Made by a program: the position numbers and the translations under genes. 64,000 bases of DNA from Paenibacillus dauci (GTDB taxonomy: Bacteria; Bacillota; Bacilli; Paenibacillales; Paenibacillaceae): contig NZ_KQ040800.1 of assembly GCF_000971985.1 (NCBI RefSeq), positions 217 through 64,216 on the forward strand, read 5' to 3'. Positions 1 to 7,692 of the stretch are shown here, one piece after another. The notes beneath the pieces were generated by a model. The model saw nothing but the letters and a program-made list of their open reading frames with translations. It had not been told where the DNA came from and ran no database searches. Within the stretch, counting starts at the first letter, position 1, and every line of letters begins with the position of its first letter.

Positions 1-72
1 CTCTCATAGCTCAGTAGGTAGAGTGCATCCATGGTAAGGATGAGGTCACCGGTTCGAATCCGGTTGAGAGCT
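1..72 (+). tRNA. tRNA-Thr (anticodon GGT), missing its first base
   Basis: A cloverleaf reads from the first base of the window. The acceptor stem CTCTCA pairs with TGAGAG, and the expected first G lies one base before the window. The anticodon loop contains GGT (about 33-35), so it reads threonine codons. The T arm GGTTCGAATCC is intact and no CCA is encoded. First of ten closely packed tRNAs. Confidence 0.94.
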
Positions 73-83
73 TACTTTAGTAA

Positions 84-155
84 GGCCCGTTGGTCAAGGG
101 GTTAAGACACCTCCCTTTCACGGAGGTAACAGGGGTTCGAATCCCCTACGGGTCA
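84..155 (+). tRNA. tRNA-Glu (anticodon TTC)
   Basis: The acceptor stem GGCCCGT pairs with ACGGGTC (one G-U). The anticodon stem CCTCC/GGAGG encloses a loop with TTC, and the T arm GGTTCGAATCC is canonical. The 3' CCA is not encoded. It lies 11 bases after the tRNA-Thr gene. Confidence 0.97.
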
Positions 156-164
156 TATAGGTAT

Positions 165-240
165 GGAGACTTAGCTCAGCTGGGAGAGCATCTGCCTTAC
201 AAGCAGAGGGTCGGGGGTTCGATCCCCTCAGTCTCCACCA
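165..240 (+). tRNA. tRNA-Val (anticodon TAC)
   Basis: The acceptor stem GGAGACT pairs with AGTCTCC. The anticodon loop CTTACAA gives TAC for valine, the T arm is GGTTCGATCC, and the terminal CCA is encoded at 238-240. Confidence 0.97.
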
Positions 241-258
241 TAGAATATTCTTGATTGT

Positions 259-333
259 TGGGGATTAGCCAAGCGGTAAGGCAACGGACTTTGACTCCGT
301 CATGCATAGGTTCAAATCCTATATCCCCAGCCA
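259..333 (+). tRNA. tRNA-Gln (anticodon TTG)
   Basis: The acceptor stem TGGGGAT pairs with ATCCCCA, a U1-A72 start typical of tRNA-Gln. The anticodon loop carries TTG, the T arm is GGTTCAAATCC, and CCA is encoded at 331-333. Confidence 0.97.
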
Positions 334-338
334 TTTGA

Positions 339-414
339 GAGCCATTAGCTCAGTTGGTAGAGCACCTGACTTTTAATCAGGGTGTCGAAGGTTCGAGTCC
401 TTCATGGCTCACCA
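339..414 (+). tRNA. tRNA-Lys (anticodon TTT)
   Basis: The acceptor stem GAGCCAT pairs with ATGGCTC. The anticodon loop CTTTTAA gives TTT for lysine. The T arm is GGTTCGAGTCC and CCA is encoded. It starts only 5 bases after the tRNA-Gln CCA, implying co-transcription. Confidence 0.97.
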
Positions 415-429
415 TTTTATTTTCATTAT

Positions 430-511
430 GCGCGTGTGGCGGAATTGGCAGACGCACTAGACTTAGGATCTAGCGTCTTACGACGTGGGGGTTCAAGTCC
501 CTCCACGCGCA
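430..511 (+). tRNA. tRNA-Leu (anticodon TAG)
   Basis: A class II tRNA with a long variable arm (GCGTCTTACGACGT region). The acceptor stem GCGCGTG pairs with CACGCGC, and the anticodon stem CTAGA/TCTAG holds TAG. CCA is not encoded. Confidence 0.97.
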
Positions 512-522
512 TCCTTATTTTT

Positions 523-597
523 GCGGACGTGGCTCAGCGGTAGAGCATCGCCTTGCCAAGGCGAGGGTCGCGGGTTCGATTCCCGTCGTCCGCTCCA
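523..597 (+). tRNA. tRNA-Gly (anticodon GCC)
   Basis: The acceptor stem GCGGACG pairs with CGTCCGC. The anticodon loop TTGCCAA gives GCC. CCA is encoded at 595-597. One of two glycine tRNAs in the array; the other (778-851) reads with TCC. Confidence 0.97.
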
Positions 598-601
598 ATA
601 C

Positions 602-678
602 GCGCCCTTAGCTCAGCTGGATAGAGCGTTTGACTACGAATCAAAAGGTCAGGAGTTCGAATCTCTTAGGGCGCGCCA
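602..678 (+). tRNA. tRNA-Arg (anticodon ACG)
   Basis: The acceptor stem GCGCCCT pairs with AGGGCGC. The anticodon loop CTACGAA gives ACG, whose A is normally deaminated to inosine. CCA is encoded at 676-678. Confidence 0.97.
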
Positions 679-698
679 TTTTTTATTATAATGTATAT

Positions 699-772
699 CG
701 GGATGTAGCTCAGCTTGGTAGAGCACCTGGTTTGGGACCAGGGGGTCGCATGTTCAAATCGTGTCATCCCGA
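699..772 (+). tRNA. tRNA-Pro (anticodon TGG)
   Basis: The acceptor stem CGGGATG pairs with CATCCCG. The anticodon stem CCTGG/CCAGG holds loop TTTGGGA with TGG. CCA is not encoded. The next tRNA starts 5 bases later. Confidence 0.96.
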
Positions 773-777
773 TTGAT

Positions 778-851
778 GCGGGTGTAGTTCAATGGTAGAA
801 CTTCAGCCTTCCAAGCTGATAGCGTGGGTTCGATTCCCATCACCCGCTCCA
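778..851 (+). tRNA. tRNA-Gly (anticodon TCC)
   Basis: The acceptor stem GCGGGTG pairs with CACCCGC. The anticodon loop CTTCCAA gives TCC. CCA is encoded at 849-851. Last tRNA of the cluster, 11 bases before a terminator hairpin. Confidence 0.97.
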
Positions 852-862
852 ATATGTGAATG

Positions 863-885
863 AAGACCGGTAACGGTCTTTTTTT
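863..885 (+). terminator. terminator of the tRNA cluster
   Basis: The stem AAGACCG (863-869) pairs with CGGTCTT (874-880) across a 4-base loop and is followed by a run of T. It closes the tRNA transcription unit. Confidence 0.88.
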
Positions 886-1012
886 GCTATATACAGATTT
901 ATAAAAAGAGGTAATAAAACAGAGGCTCTGCTTTAACATGTACTAATCTTATTATTTTCTCTATGAAAATAGTAAGGCTTTTAAAAGGATAAGAAGTAAT
1001 GATACTTTGTCG

Positions 1013-1159
1013 AGAATGTAGAATGTAGAATGTAGAATGTAGAATGTAGAATGTAGAAGGTAGAAGGTAGAAGGTAGAAGGTAGAAGGTAGAAGGTAGAA
1101 GGTAGAAGGTAGAAGGTAGAAGGTAGAAGGGGTAGAAGGTAGAAGGTAGAAGGTAGAAG
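1013..1159. repeat. heptanucleotide tandem array, AGAATGT then AGAAGGT
   Basis: About 20 head-to-tail 7-base units: six AGAATGT (1013-1054), then ten AGAAGGT, one unit with two extra G (1125-1133), three more AGAAGGT and a degenerate end. The unit changes by one base at 1055. It lies 230 bases upstream of ppc, in a gap with no gene. Reading frames across it encode only periodic Leu-Pro-Ser-Thr-Phe-Tyr strings and are not genes. The rest of the 886-1389 gap holds AT-rich leader sequence for ppc. Confidence 0.95.
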
Positions 1160-1389
1160 TGAAACGGAATATTTTATGTGAGACTTCATACAATAGGTAT
1201 GGAAAAAGTGTAGTATAATATTTTTGCGCAATAACGCTGTGAAGCATTATGAATGAATGATAGAATGTTTGCATAATTAATCATATTACTCAAATTAATT
1301 AAAGTAATCATTCCGGCTTTGTTGTATGATGTTAAGAAGATGTGAACCTTTAAATAGAATGAACCACCGGGAACGATAGGAGGAAGAGC

Positions 1390-4185
1390 ATGTCTGAGTT
1401 GACAGTCAATGTGAGTAAAAATCATTCTAATAATTTGCTTCGGCGTGATGTACGTTTTTTGGGCAATATCCTGGGAGAGGTACTCGTACACCAGGGGGGC
1501 CAGGAGCTGCTGGATATCGTCGAAAAAATTCGTGAGCTGAGCAAATCGTTACGGGCAGTTTCTTTGCCTGAGGTATTTGAAGAATTCAAAACGTTAATCA
1601 AGCATCTGGATTCGGACAACAGGCATCAGGTCATACGTGCTTTTGCGGTTTATTTTCAACTTGTCAATATTGCAGAGCAAAATCATCGTATTCGTCGTAA
1701 ACGCGATTATGAACGTTCTGCTGGTGAAAATGTACAATCCGGAACGATGGAGAATGCAGTCCAGGAACTAAAAAACAATAACTTTACTGCTGAAGAAGTT
1801 GAAGCGATCTTTGCAGATCTTTCACTGGAACTGGTTATGACGGCTCATCCAACTGAAGCAATGCGCCGGGCTATTTTGGATATCCATAAGCGTATTTCTG
1901 AAGATGTTAAACTGCTGGATAATCCGACCCTCACTTTCCGTGAACGGGAACAACTGCGTGAGAAGCTGCTGAACGAGGTTATTACTCTCTGGCAAACAGA
2001 CGAGCTGCGTGATCGCAAACCAACCGTACTAGATGAAGTACGTAACGGGATGTATTACTTCCACGAGACGCTGTTTGATGTACTACCTGAGTTGTATCAG
2101 GAGCTGGAGCGTTCGCTGTCCAAGCATTATCCTGAGCACGACTGGCATGTACCAGGCTTCCTTCGCTTTGGTTCTTGGATTGGTGGAGACCGCGATGGTA
2201 ATCCATCCGTTACAGCAGAAGTGACTTGGAAGACTCTGCAGATGCAGCGGAAGCTGGCTATTCGTGAATACCAGCGTATCCTGCGTGAAATGATGCAATC
2301 ATTGAGCTTTAGCACAACGATTATTGATGTATCAGAAGAACTGTTATCTTCTATTCAAAAAGATCGTCTGCATGTCACTATCGATAAAATCTACAGTTGG
2401 AATAATGAAAATGAGCCTTATCGGATCAAGATCGCTTATATGCTGCGCAAGCTGAGCAATATTGGTGATGATTCCAAGCAGGGTACTACAGAGCGTTACA
2501 ATGATGTATCTGAACTGCTGGAAGATCTGAAAGTGATTGATAAGAGCCTTCGTCATCATTATGCTGATTATGTAGCGGATACATATGTGAAAAAAATGAT
2601 CCGCCAGGTCGAGCTGTTCGGGTTCCATACGGCTACACTGGATGTTCGCCAGCATAGCCAGGAACACGAGAACTCGCTCAAAGAAATTCTTGCTAACATG
2701 GAGATTGTGGAGGATTACTCCAAACTTCAGGAAGAGGAGAAGATTGAGCTGCTCGGCAAACTGCTAAGCGATCCAAGACCAATCACCTCACCTTATTTCA
2801 AATATAGCGAGAGTACCGAAGAATGTCTGGCCGTCTATCGTACGATCCATAAGGCGCAGCAGGAGTTTGGTACTAACTGTATCTCCAGCTACCTGATCAG
2901 TATGACACAGGGAGCCAGTGATATTCTGGAAGTCATGGTATTCGCCAAAGAGATGGGATTGTTCCGTCAATTAGCTGATGGCAGTGTACAATGTACATTA
3001 CAAGCAGTTCCGTTGTTCGAGACGATTGACGATCTACACGAAGCACCACGGATCATGCGTCAGGTACTTGATTTGCCTGCTTATCGTAAAGCGGTCGCTG
3101 CGATGAATGATCTGCATGAGATTATGCTTGGTTACTCGGACAGCAACAAAGACGGCGGCGTGGTTACGGCGAACTGGGAATTGCGTCTTGCCCTTAACAA
3201 CATTACGGCGATGGGCCAGGAATACGGCATCAAGCTGAAATTTTTCCATGGTCGTGGTGGAGCACTCGGTCGCGGAGGTATGTCGCTGGATCGCAGTATT
3301 CTCGCACAACCGCCTCATACAATTGGCGGCGGGATCAAGATTACCGAGCAGGGTGAAGTATTATCTTCCCGTTATTCTCTGCAAGGAATTGCCTATCGAA
3401 GTCTGGAGCAGGCTATCTCCGCGCTGATTCGTTCGGCTACTATTGCCAAGACCGGAGCACCTGCAGGCGAAGGAAATGAAGAGTGGGAAGAAATTATCCG
3501 TGGTATTTCGGAAGTATCGCTGGATAAATATCAGCAGCTGATTTTCCGTGATCCGGACTTTATGAGTTTCTTCAAGCAATCGACACCTTTGCCGGAAGTA
3601 GGCGAGCTGAATATCGGTTCTCGTCCTTCCAAACGTAAAAACAGTGATCGATTTGAGGATTTGCGGGCGATTCCGTGGGTATTTGCATGGACACAGAGTC
3701 GTTATCTGCTGCCAGCATGGTATGCTGCCGGTACGGGACTACAACATTTTTATCAGAATCAGCCAGAAAACATGGCTGTTCTGCAAAGAATGTACAAAGA
3801 ATTCCCGTTCTTTACCACACTGATTGATACGCTACAGATGGCTATTGCCAAAGCGGATCTGACTATTGCCAGGGAATATGCAGGAATGTGTCAGGACGAC
3901 GACTCTCGTACACGCATCTTTGGATTAATCGAATCCGAGTTTAACCTCACTCGTGATCTGGTACTGCAAATTACCGGACAGCAGGATATTTTGGATAATG
4001 TTCCTGTTATTCAGGAGTCGGTACGTCTTCGTAACCCGTATGTAGATCCTCTGAGCTATTTGCAGGTTCAACTGCTCAGTGAACTGCGCCAGATTCGTGA
4101 AGAAGGCGCAGATGATCCTGAATTGCTGCGTGAAGTATTGTTGACGATCAACGGTATTGCAGCAGGGTTGAGAAATACGGGCTGA
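1390..4185 (+). CDS. ppc: phosphoenolpyruvate carboxylase
   Basis: This cytosolic enzyme carboxylates PEP with bicarbonate to oxaloacetate, replenishing the TCA cycle. The 931-residue length is normal for the bacterial family. The catalytic-His motif TAHPTEAMRR has His at about residue 153. GYSDSNKDGG lies near 578-587, the glycine-rich FHGRGGALGRGG loop near 618-629, and the chain ends with the family-typical Asn-Thr-Gly. The start is fixed by AGGAGG at 1378-1383, 6 bases before ATG. It is a single-gene unit between two heptanucleotide arrays and is followed by a strong hairpin at 4429-4472. Family assignment is secure. Confidence 0.97.
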   Translation: MSELTVNVSKNHSNNLLRRDVRFLGNILGEVLVHQGGQELLDIVEKIRELSKSLRAVSLPEVFEEFKTLIKHLDSDNRHQVIRAFAVYFQLVNIAEQNHRIRRKRDYERSAGENVQSGTMENAVQELKNNNFTAEEVEAIFADLSLELVMTAHPTEAMRRAILDIHKRISEDVKLLDNPTLTFREREQLREKLLNEVITLWQTDELRDRKPTVLDEVRNGMYYFHETLFDVLPELYQELERSLSKHYPEHDWHVPGFLRFGSWIGGDRDGNPSVTAEVTWKTLQMQRKLAIREYQRILREMMQSLSFSTTIIDVSEELLSSIQKDRLHVTIDKIYSWNNENEPYRIKIAYMLRKLSNIGDDSKQGTTERYNDVSELLEDLKVIDKSLRHHYADYVADTYVKKMIRQVELFGFHTATLDVRQHSQEHENSLKEILANMEIVEDYSKLQEEEKIELLGKLLSDPRPITSPYFKYSESTEECLAVYRTIHKAQQEFGTNCISSYLISMTQGASDILEVMVFAKEMGLFRQLADGSVQCTLQAVPLFETIDDLHEAPRIMRQVLDLPAYRKAVAAMNDLHEIMLGYSDSNKDGGVVTANWELRLALNNITAMGQEYGIKLKFFHGRGGALGRGGMSLDRSILAQPPHTIGGGIKITEQGEVLSSRYSLQGIAYRSLEQAISALIRSATIAKTGAPAGEGNEEWEEIIRGISEVSLDKYQQLIFRDPDFMSFFKQSTPLPEVGELNIGSRPSKRKNSDRFEDLRAIPWVFAWTQSRYLLPAWYAAGTGLQHFYQNQPENMAVLQRMYKEFPFFTTLIDTLQMAIAKADLTIAREYAGMCQDDDSRTRIFGLIESEFNLTRDLVLQITGQQDILDNVPVIQESVRLRNPYVDPLSYLQVQLLSELRQIREEGADDPELLREVLLTINGIAAGLRNTG

Positions 4186-4223
4186 TATCACTAGTATTTG
4201 TTTAGAAGCCGAGTAGACTATCC

Positions 4224-4293
4224 GGATAGCAGATAGCAGATAGCAGATAGCAGATAGCAGATAGCAGATAGCGGATAGCAGATAGCAGATAGC
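4224..4293. repeat. heptanucleotide tandem array, AGATAGC
   Basis: Ten head-to-tail 7-base units of AGATAGC, two of them (first and eighth) reading GGATAGC. It begins 38 bases after the ppc stop codon. The unit differs from the upstream array (AGAATGT/AGAAGGT) but has the same length and a similar purine-rich composition. Confidence 0.95.
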
Positions 4294-4428
4294 CAAACAG
4301 AATTGATTTGGTTTAAGTTAATGGCTATCATCATGAATCTCTCAAATTATAAAAATAGTATGATAAATATCTCCATATAGACTGTATACATCTCTGGCTG
4401 TATCGCGACCGGAGAAGGGATACAATTC

Positions 4429-4472
4429 AAAAGGCTGACATTATTGTTTGGAAATAATGTCAGCCTTTTATT
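4429..4472. terminator. long bidirectional hairpin terminator downstream of ppc
   Basis: A 17-base perfect stem (4429-4445 with 4453-4469) encloses a 7-base loop, with A-rich 5' and T-rich 3' flanks. It is the only terminator-like hairpin seen between ppc and the sigma factor gene. The remaining sequence to 4716 is AT-rich and holds no recognised gene. Confidence 0.85.
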
Positions 4473-4716
4473 ATGGAAAAAAATTAGTACGCACAGAAGA
4501 TCATTAGCATAGAGAAGATCATTATGGAAAAAGATTAAACGGATTTGTAGAAGATTTGCGGATGTTTATTTTACTATTTCCCAAGAAATAAAAGAAGTTT
4601 GAAAGAAACAGACGATTAAGATTGCAATTTAAGGTATCATCCAGTACGATTTTAATTGGATTGTAAACTGGTTTTACAGAATACTATACATACCGGGAAC
4701 TGAGTCTGGGGGAGTG

Positions 4717-5286
4717 ATGGTGGATAATCTGGATACGAGATTAGTCAAATTGGCGCTAAAAGGTGATCAGCGTGCATTTGCCGAAATCGTTGATTTATAC
4801 AAAGACAAGATATTTCATTTGGGTTACCGTATGCTGAGTAATCGTCATGAAGCGGAAGATGTGGTACAAGAGACATTTTTGCGAGTCTACAAGAGTCTTG
4901 ATCGTTATGATCCAAAGCAAAAATTCTCGACCTGGATTTACCGGATTGCTACCAATCTGTGTATTGACCGGCTGCGTAAGCGCAAACCGAGCTTTTCACT
5001 GGATGCGGAATTGAATGACCAGGATAGTACAGACGGCTATGCCCTGATCCCGGGCGATGAGCGTACACCGGAGAGTGAATACCTGCTTACAGAGACACAG
5101 CAGCTGATTCATCAGGCAATCGATTCTTTGCCGGATAAATATAAAACGGTCATGATTCTGCGTTATCTGCAGGAATTGTCTCTGCAGGAAATCAGTGACG
5201 TTATGGATATGCCGGTAACGACAATCAAAACGCGTGTCCATCGTGGCCGGGAATTTCTTCGCAAAAAATTGGAATCCAAGCTGTAA
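4717..5286 (+). CDS. sigW: ECF RNA polymerase sigma factor, SigW type
   Basis: An extracytoplasmic-function sigma factor that directs RNA polymerase to cell-envelope-stress promoters. Region 2 is visible as AEDVVQETFLRVYK and FSTWIYRIATNLCIDRLRK (about residues 45-90), and region 4 as a helix-turn-helix LSLQEISDVMDMPVTTIKTRVHRGRE near the C terminus. Total about 190 residues, normal for the family. GGGGGAG precedes a cluster of possible starts (GTG 4714, ATG 4717, GTG 4720); ATG 4717 is taken. The partner anti-sigma gene is downstream at 5863, but unlike the tight sigW-rsiW pair of Bacillus subtilis it is 576 bases away and has its own sigma-W-type promoter. Confidence 0.92.
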   Translation: MVDNLDTRLVKLALKGDQRAFAEIVDLYKDKIFHLGYRMLSNRHEAEDVVQETFLRVYKSLDRYDPKQKFSTWIYRIATNLCIDRLRKRKPSFSLDAELNDQDSTDGYALIPGDERTPESEYLLTETQQLIHQAIDSLPDKYKTVMILRYLQELSLQEISDVMDMPVTTIKTRVHRGREFLRKKLESKL

Positions 5287-5551
5287 AATTAAAAGTGCAA
5301 TAAAAATGCTAAGCTGGATTTCAAGTCGAGATGAGTATAAAAGCAGGAAAATGGGCAGTATTGCATACATCGTGTAAAACAGGATGATGGACTATTTAAA
5401 TCAATAGCAGGACCTCTCCAAATGTTCTTACATTTTTTATGATGTTTGTATGCAATAAGGCGTGTATAATGATTTATCAGTGTAACTGTTGGATCATCTT
5501 CGATAGGAATATCTTGTGATTCTTTCATCAACTGCTATAGAATGGATCTGG

Positions 5552-5586
5552 AGTCCGGGTACCGGCAGCAGCCGGTATTTTGGACT
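5552..5586. other. two-part hairpin in the sigW-rsiW gap
   Basis: TACCGGC (5560-5566) pairs with GCCGGTA (5571-5577) across AGCA. Outside it AGTCC (5552-5556) pairs with GGACT (5582-5586), leaving a small internal loop. A TTTT follows the inner stem. It could act as an attenuator or weak terminator between sigW and the anti-sigma gene. No gene is seen in 5287-5862. Confidence 0.6.
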
Positions 5587-5752
5587 GTTTGCATGCCTGA
5601 ATAGCATAAAATGATAAGGTGAGATTGTTTATAAGGCGATCGACTGAGTTTATGATTTGCACAGATTAGTGAGGATGTTCTATTTGCCTGGTATCAAGAA
5701 GTCCCATTATTTTTAAAAATTGTTATGAAAATCAAAAAAAGCTTCAGGTTTA

Positions 5753-5778
5753 TGAAACGGTTTGAAACCTGCAGCGTA
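5753..5778 (+). promoter_or_regulatory. sigma-W-type ECF promoter upstream of rsiW
   Basis: TGAAAC (5753-5758), 16 bases, then CGTA (5775-5778). This matches exactly the TGAAAC-N16-CGTA consensus known for Bacillus sigma-W. It lies 84 bases upstream of the anti-sigma ATG, inside the gap, so SigW would drive its own anti-sigma factor directly. Confidence 0.8.
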
Positions 5779-5862
5779 TTTAACAGAGTAATCGCAGTTC
5801 CAGACATGGTCCGGCTGTGATATGATGCTGGAATAATTATATACAAGAAAGGAATGGCTCAT

Positions 5863-6477
5863 ATGGATTGCAAACTGGCCGTCTCATTTATACATGAGTA
5901 CCTGGACGGCGACTTACCTGATGAACAGGCAAATGAGCTCAAGCAGCATATGGCTGAGTGCTCAGAGTGCCGTGCAGTTTTTAAAGAATTGGAGCAGACT
6001 GAATTGCTTCTGTTTGCCGTCAATCACCGCAAGCCGCCAGTATCTGATGAGCTCACCGAACGGATTATGCAGGCTCTTCCCAAAAAGAAACAGCCTCCTG
6101 CCTGGACGACCTGGTTAAAGAGACATCCGGCGCTAACGGCAGCAGCAGCATTTTTCGTGATTCTGCTCGGTACACTTCCATTCTGGAATGAAGGTCCTGA
6201 AATGATCGTCAAAGGGCAGAATCTGGATCAGGTTGTGATTGAAGGAAATACGGTGATTGTACCGGAAGGCAAGACGATTGCCGGTAATTTAACGATAGAA
6301 AAAGGACAAGCCAAGATTTATGGCGATGTGGAAGGCGATGTAACAGTTATCGACGGCAGCATATTCCAAGCAAGTACAGCCCATATCTCCGGACAGGTTC
6401 AAACGGTAGATCAAGCAGTAGGCTGGCTTTGGTACAAAATTTCAACTGCATTCTCGGAAGTCGCCTCTACTAATTAA
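5863..6477 (+). CDS. rsiW: anti-sigma-W factor RsiW, membrane-anchored zinc-finger protein
   Basis: Sequesters SigW at the membrane until regulated proteolysis releases it. The N-terminal zinc anti-sigma domain has His-x3-Cys-x2-Cys (HMAECSEC, about residues 29-36) and an upstream Cys3. A single membrane segment lies near residues 87-107 (TAAAAFFVILLGTLPFW). The extracytoplasmic part contains short repeated 'G-N/D-V-x-V/I' strands resembling a polymer-forming beta helix. Start choice: AAGAAAGGA abuts the ATG at 5854, so the ATG at 5863, 9 bases beyond, is preferred (MDCKLAVSF). It is preceded by a sigma-W promoter and followed by a terminator at 6491. Confidence 0.9.
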   Translation: MDCKLAVSFIHEYLDGDLPDEQANELKQHMAECSECRAVFKELEQTELLLFAVNHRKPPVSDELTERIMQALPKKKQPPAWTTWLKRHPALTAAAAFFVILLGTLPFWNEGPEMIVKGQNLDQVVIEGNTVIVPEGKTIAGNLTIEKGQAKIYGDVEGDVTVIDGSIFQASTAHISGQVQTVDQAVGWLWYKISTAFSEVASTN

Positions 6478-6490
6478 ATGACTTTTTGTA

Positions 6491-6521
6491 AGGCGCCTCT
6501 TATTCAGAAGGCGTCTTTTTT
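6491..6521 (+). terminator. terminator after rsiW
   Basis: An imperfect stem GGCGCCT(C)TT / AGAAGGCGTC around ATTC is followed by six T. The rest of the gap to 6849 (about 330 bases) is AT-rich, presumably holding the cdaA promoter; no gene or clear element is seen. Confidence 0.82.
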
Positions 6522-6849
6522 GCATGTTCACGGATAAAACGTGTAAAATAAGGCAGTGGACTTCGATCAACATAAATAGCAGTCTGCAGCAGTCAGATGA
6601 AAAGTTATAGGTATTTTGTGAAAAAAGGTAGTAAATTTAAGGGCAGGTTAGGGTAATATTATATATTATACTGCTAATAAGTACGGGAATGGTGTGAGTG
6701 TTCATAGTACGCGTAGTCCTGGCCAATGGTGCAATATAGCATATACAGTACACTAACAGCCTGAAGCGAGTCTGTACGCATTAAAAGATACAGGCAGCGG
6801 ATATGCCAGGTTAAGGGTCCACCAGATAGAACATAACGGGGGTTGCAGT

Positions 6850-7692
6850 ATGGAGTATTTTGCGGACTTGACTTGGAAAGATTCCATTAAAGATATAATC
6901 GACATATTGATTGTAACGTACATCATTTATCAGCTTATTCTTCTGGTACGTGGTACCCGGGCAGTACAGCTGCTAAAGGGTATTCTCGTGCTTGTCGTCA
7001 TCTGGGCGCTCAGCACCTGGTTTGACTTGTATACATTAAAATGGCTGATGAACCAGGCATTTACCTTTGGAGTACTGGCCGTGTTTATCATTTTCCAGCC
7101 GGAACTTCGCCGGGGGCTCGAGCAGCTGGGACGCGGTAAAATATTTGGACGCACGATAGCGGAAGACGAAGAAATTACCCGGATGATTAACGAGGTGATC
7201 AAGTCTGTCAATTATCTGTCCAGACGAAAAATTGGCGCATTGATCGTATTTGAACGGACTACAGGGTTGAATGAGTACACCGAGTCTGGCATCAAAATGC
7301 AATCTGTCGTCAGTTCGGAGCTTCTGATTAATATTTTCATACCGAATACACCGCTGCATGATGGCGCAGTGATTATACAGGGACAGCAGATTTCTGCAGC
7401 AGCCTGCTATCTTCCGCTGTCCGAGAATCCTTTTATCAGTAAAGAACTTGGAACACGTCATAGAGCAGCAATCGGCATCAGTGAGGTGGGCGATGCGCTG
7501 TCGCTGATTGTATCCGAGGAGACCGGACAGGTATCCCTTGCAATGAATGGACAGGTTATTCGTGATATTAATGAAGAATCTCTAATCTCCAAACTGCATG
7601 AAGCTCTCAAACCCAATGTAACCACCAAGGAGAAAAAGGGCCTGTTCTGGAAGCGAAAGGGGGATAACAAGGATGATGGACAAATGGATTAG
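6850..7692 (+). CDS. cdaA: diadenylate cyclase CdaA (membrane-bound, c-di-AMP synthase)
   Basis: Condenses two ATP into cyclic di-AMP, the second messenger for potassium and cell-wall homeostasis. Three N-terminal membrane segments (about residues 12-85) precede the DAC domain. Its two signature motifs are present: Asp-Gly-Ala in LHDGAV (about 168-173) and Arg-His-Arg in TRHRAAIG (about 202-209). Length 280 is normal. Start: ACGGGGGT lies 8 bases before ATG. The last 20 bases overlap cdaR, and glmM follows, which is the conserved cdaA-cdaR-glmM order of Firmicutes. Confidence 0.96.
   Translation: MEYFADLTWKDSIKDIIDILIVTYIIYQLILLVRGTRAVQLLKGILVLVVIWALSTWFDLYTLKWLMNQAFTFGVLAVFIIFQPELRRGLEQLGRGKIFGRTIAEDEEITRMINEVIKSVNYLSRRKIGALIVFERTTGLNEYTESGIKMQSVVSSELLINIFIPNTPLHDGAVIIQGQQISAAACYLPLSENPFISKELGTRHRAAIGISEVGDALSLIVSEETGQVSLAMNGQVIRDINEESLISKLHEALKPNVTTKEKKGLFWKRKGDNKDDGQMD

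Noticed and set aside
1013-1159. CRISPR array
   Set aside because: Units are 7 bases, directly adjacent and without spacers, and no cas genes are nearby. The same holds for 4224-4293 and 53861-53931.
899-1274. Overlapping minus-strand open frames rich in Leu-Pro-Ser-Thr-Phe-Tyr repeats
   Set aside because: They are translations of the 7-base tandem array, which has no stops in several frames; there is no ribosome binding site or domain.
4600-4700. sigma-W promoter directly upstream of sigW
   Set aside because: TGAAAG-like sequence occurs, but no CGTA at the required 16-base spacing; only weak sigma-A-like hexamers are seen.
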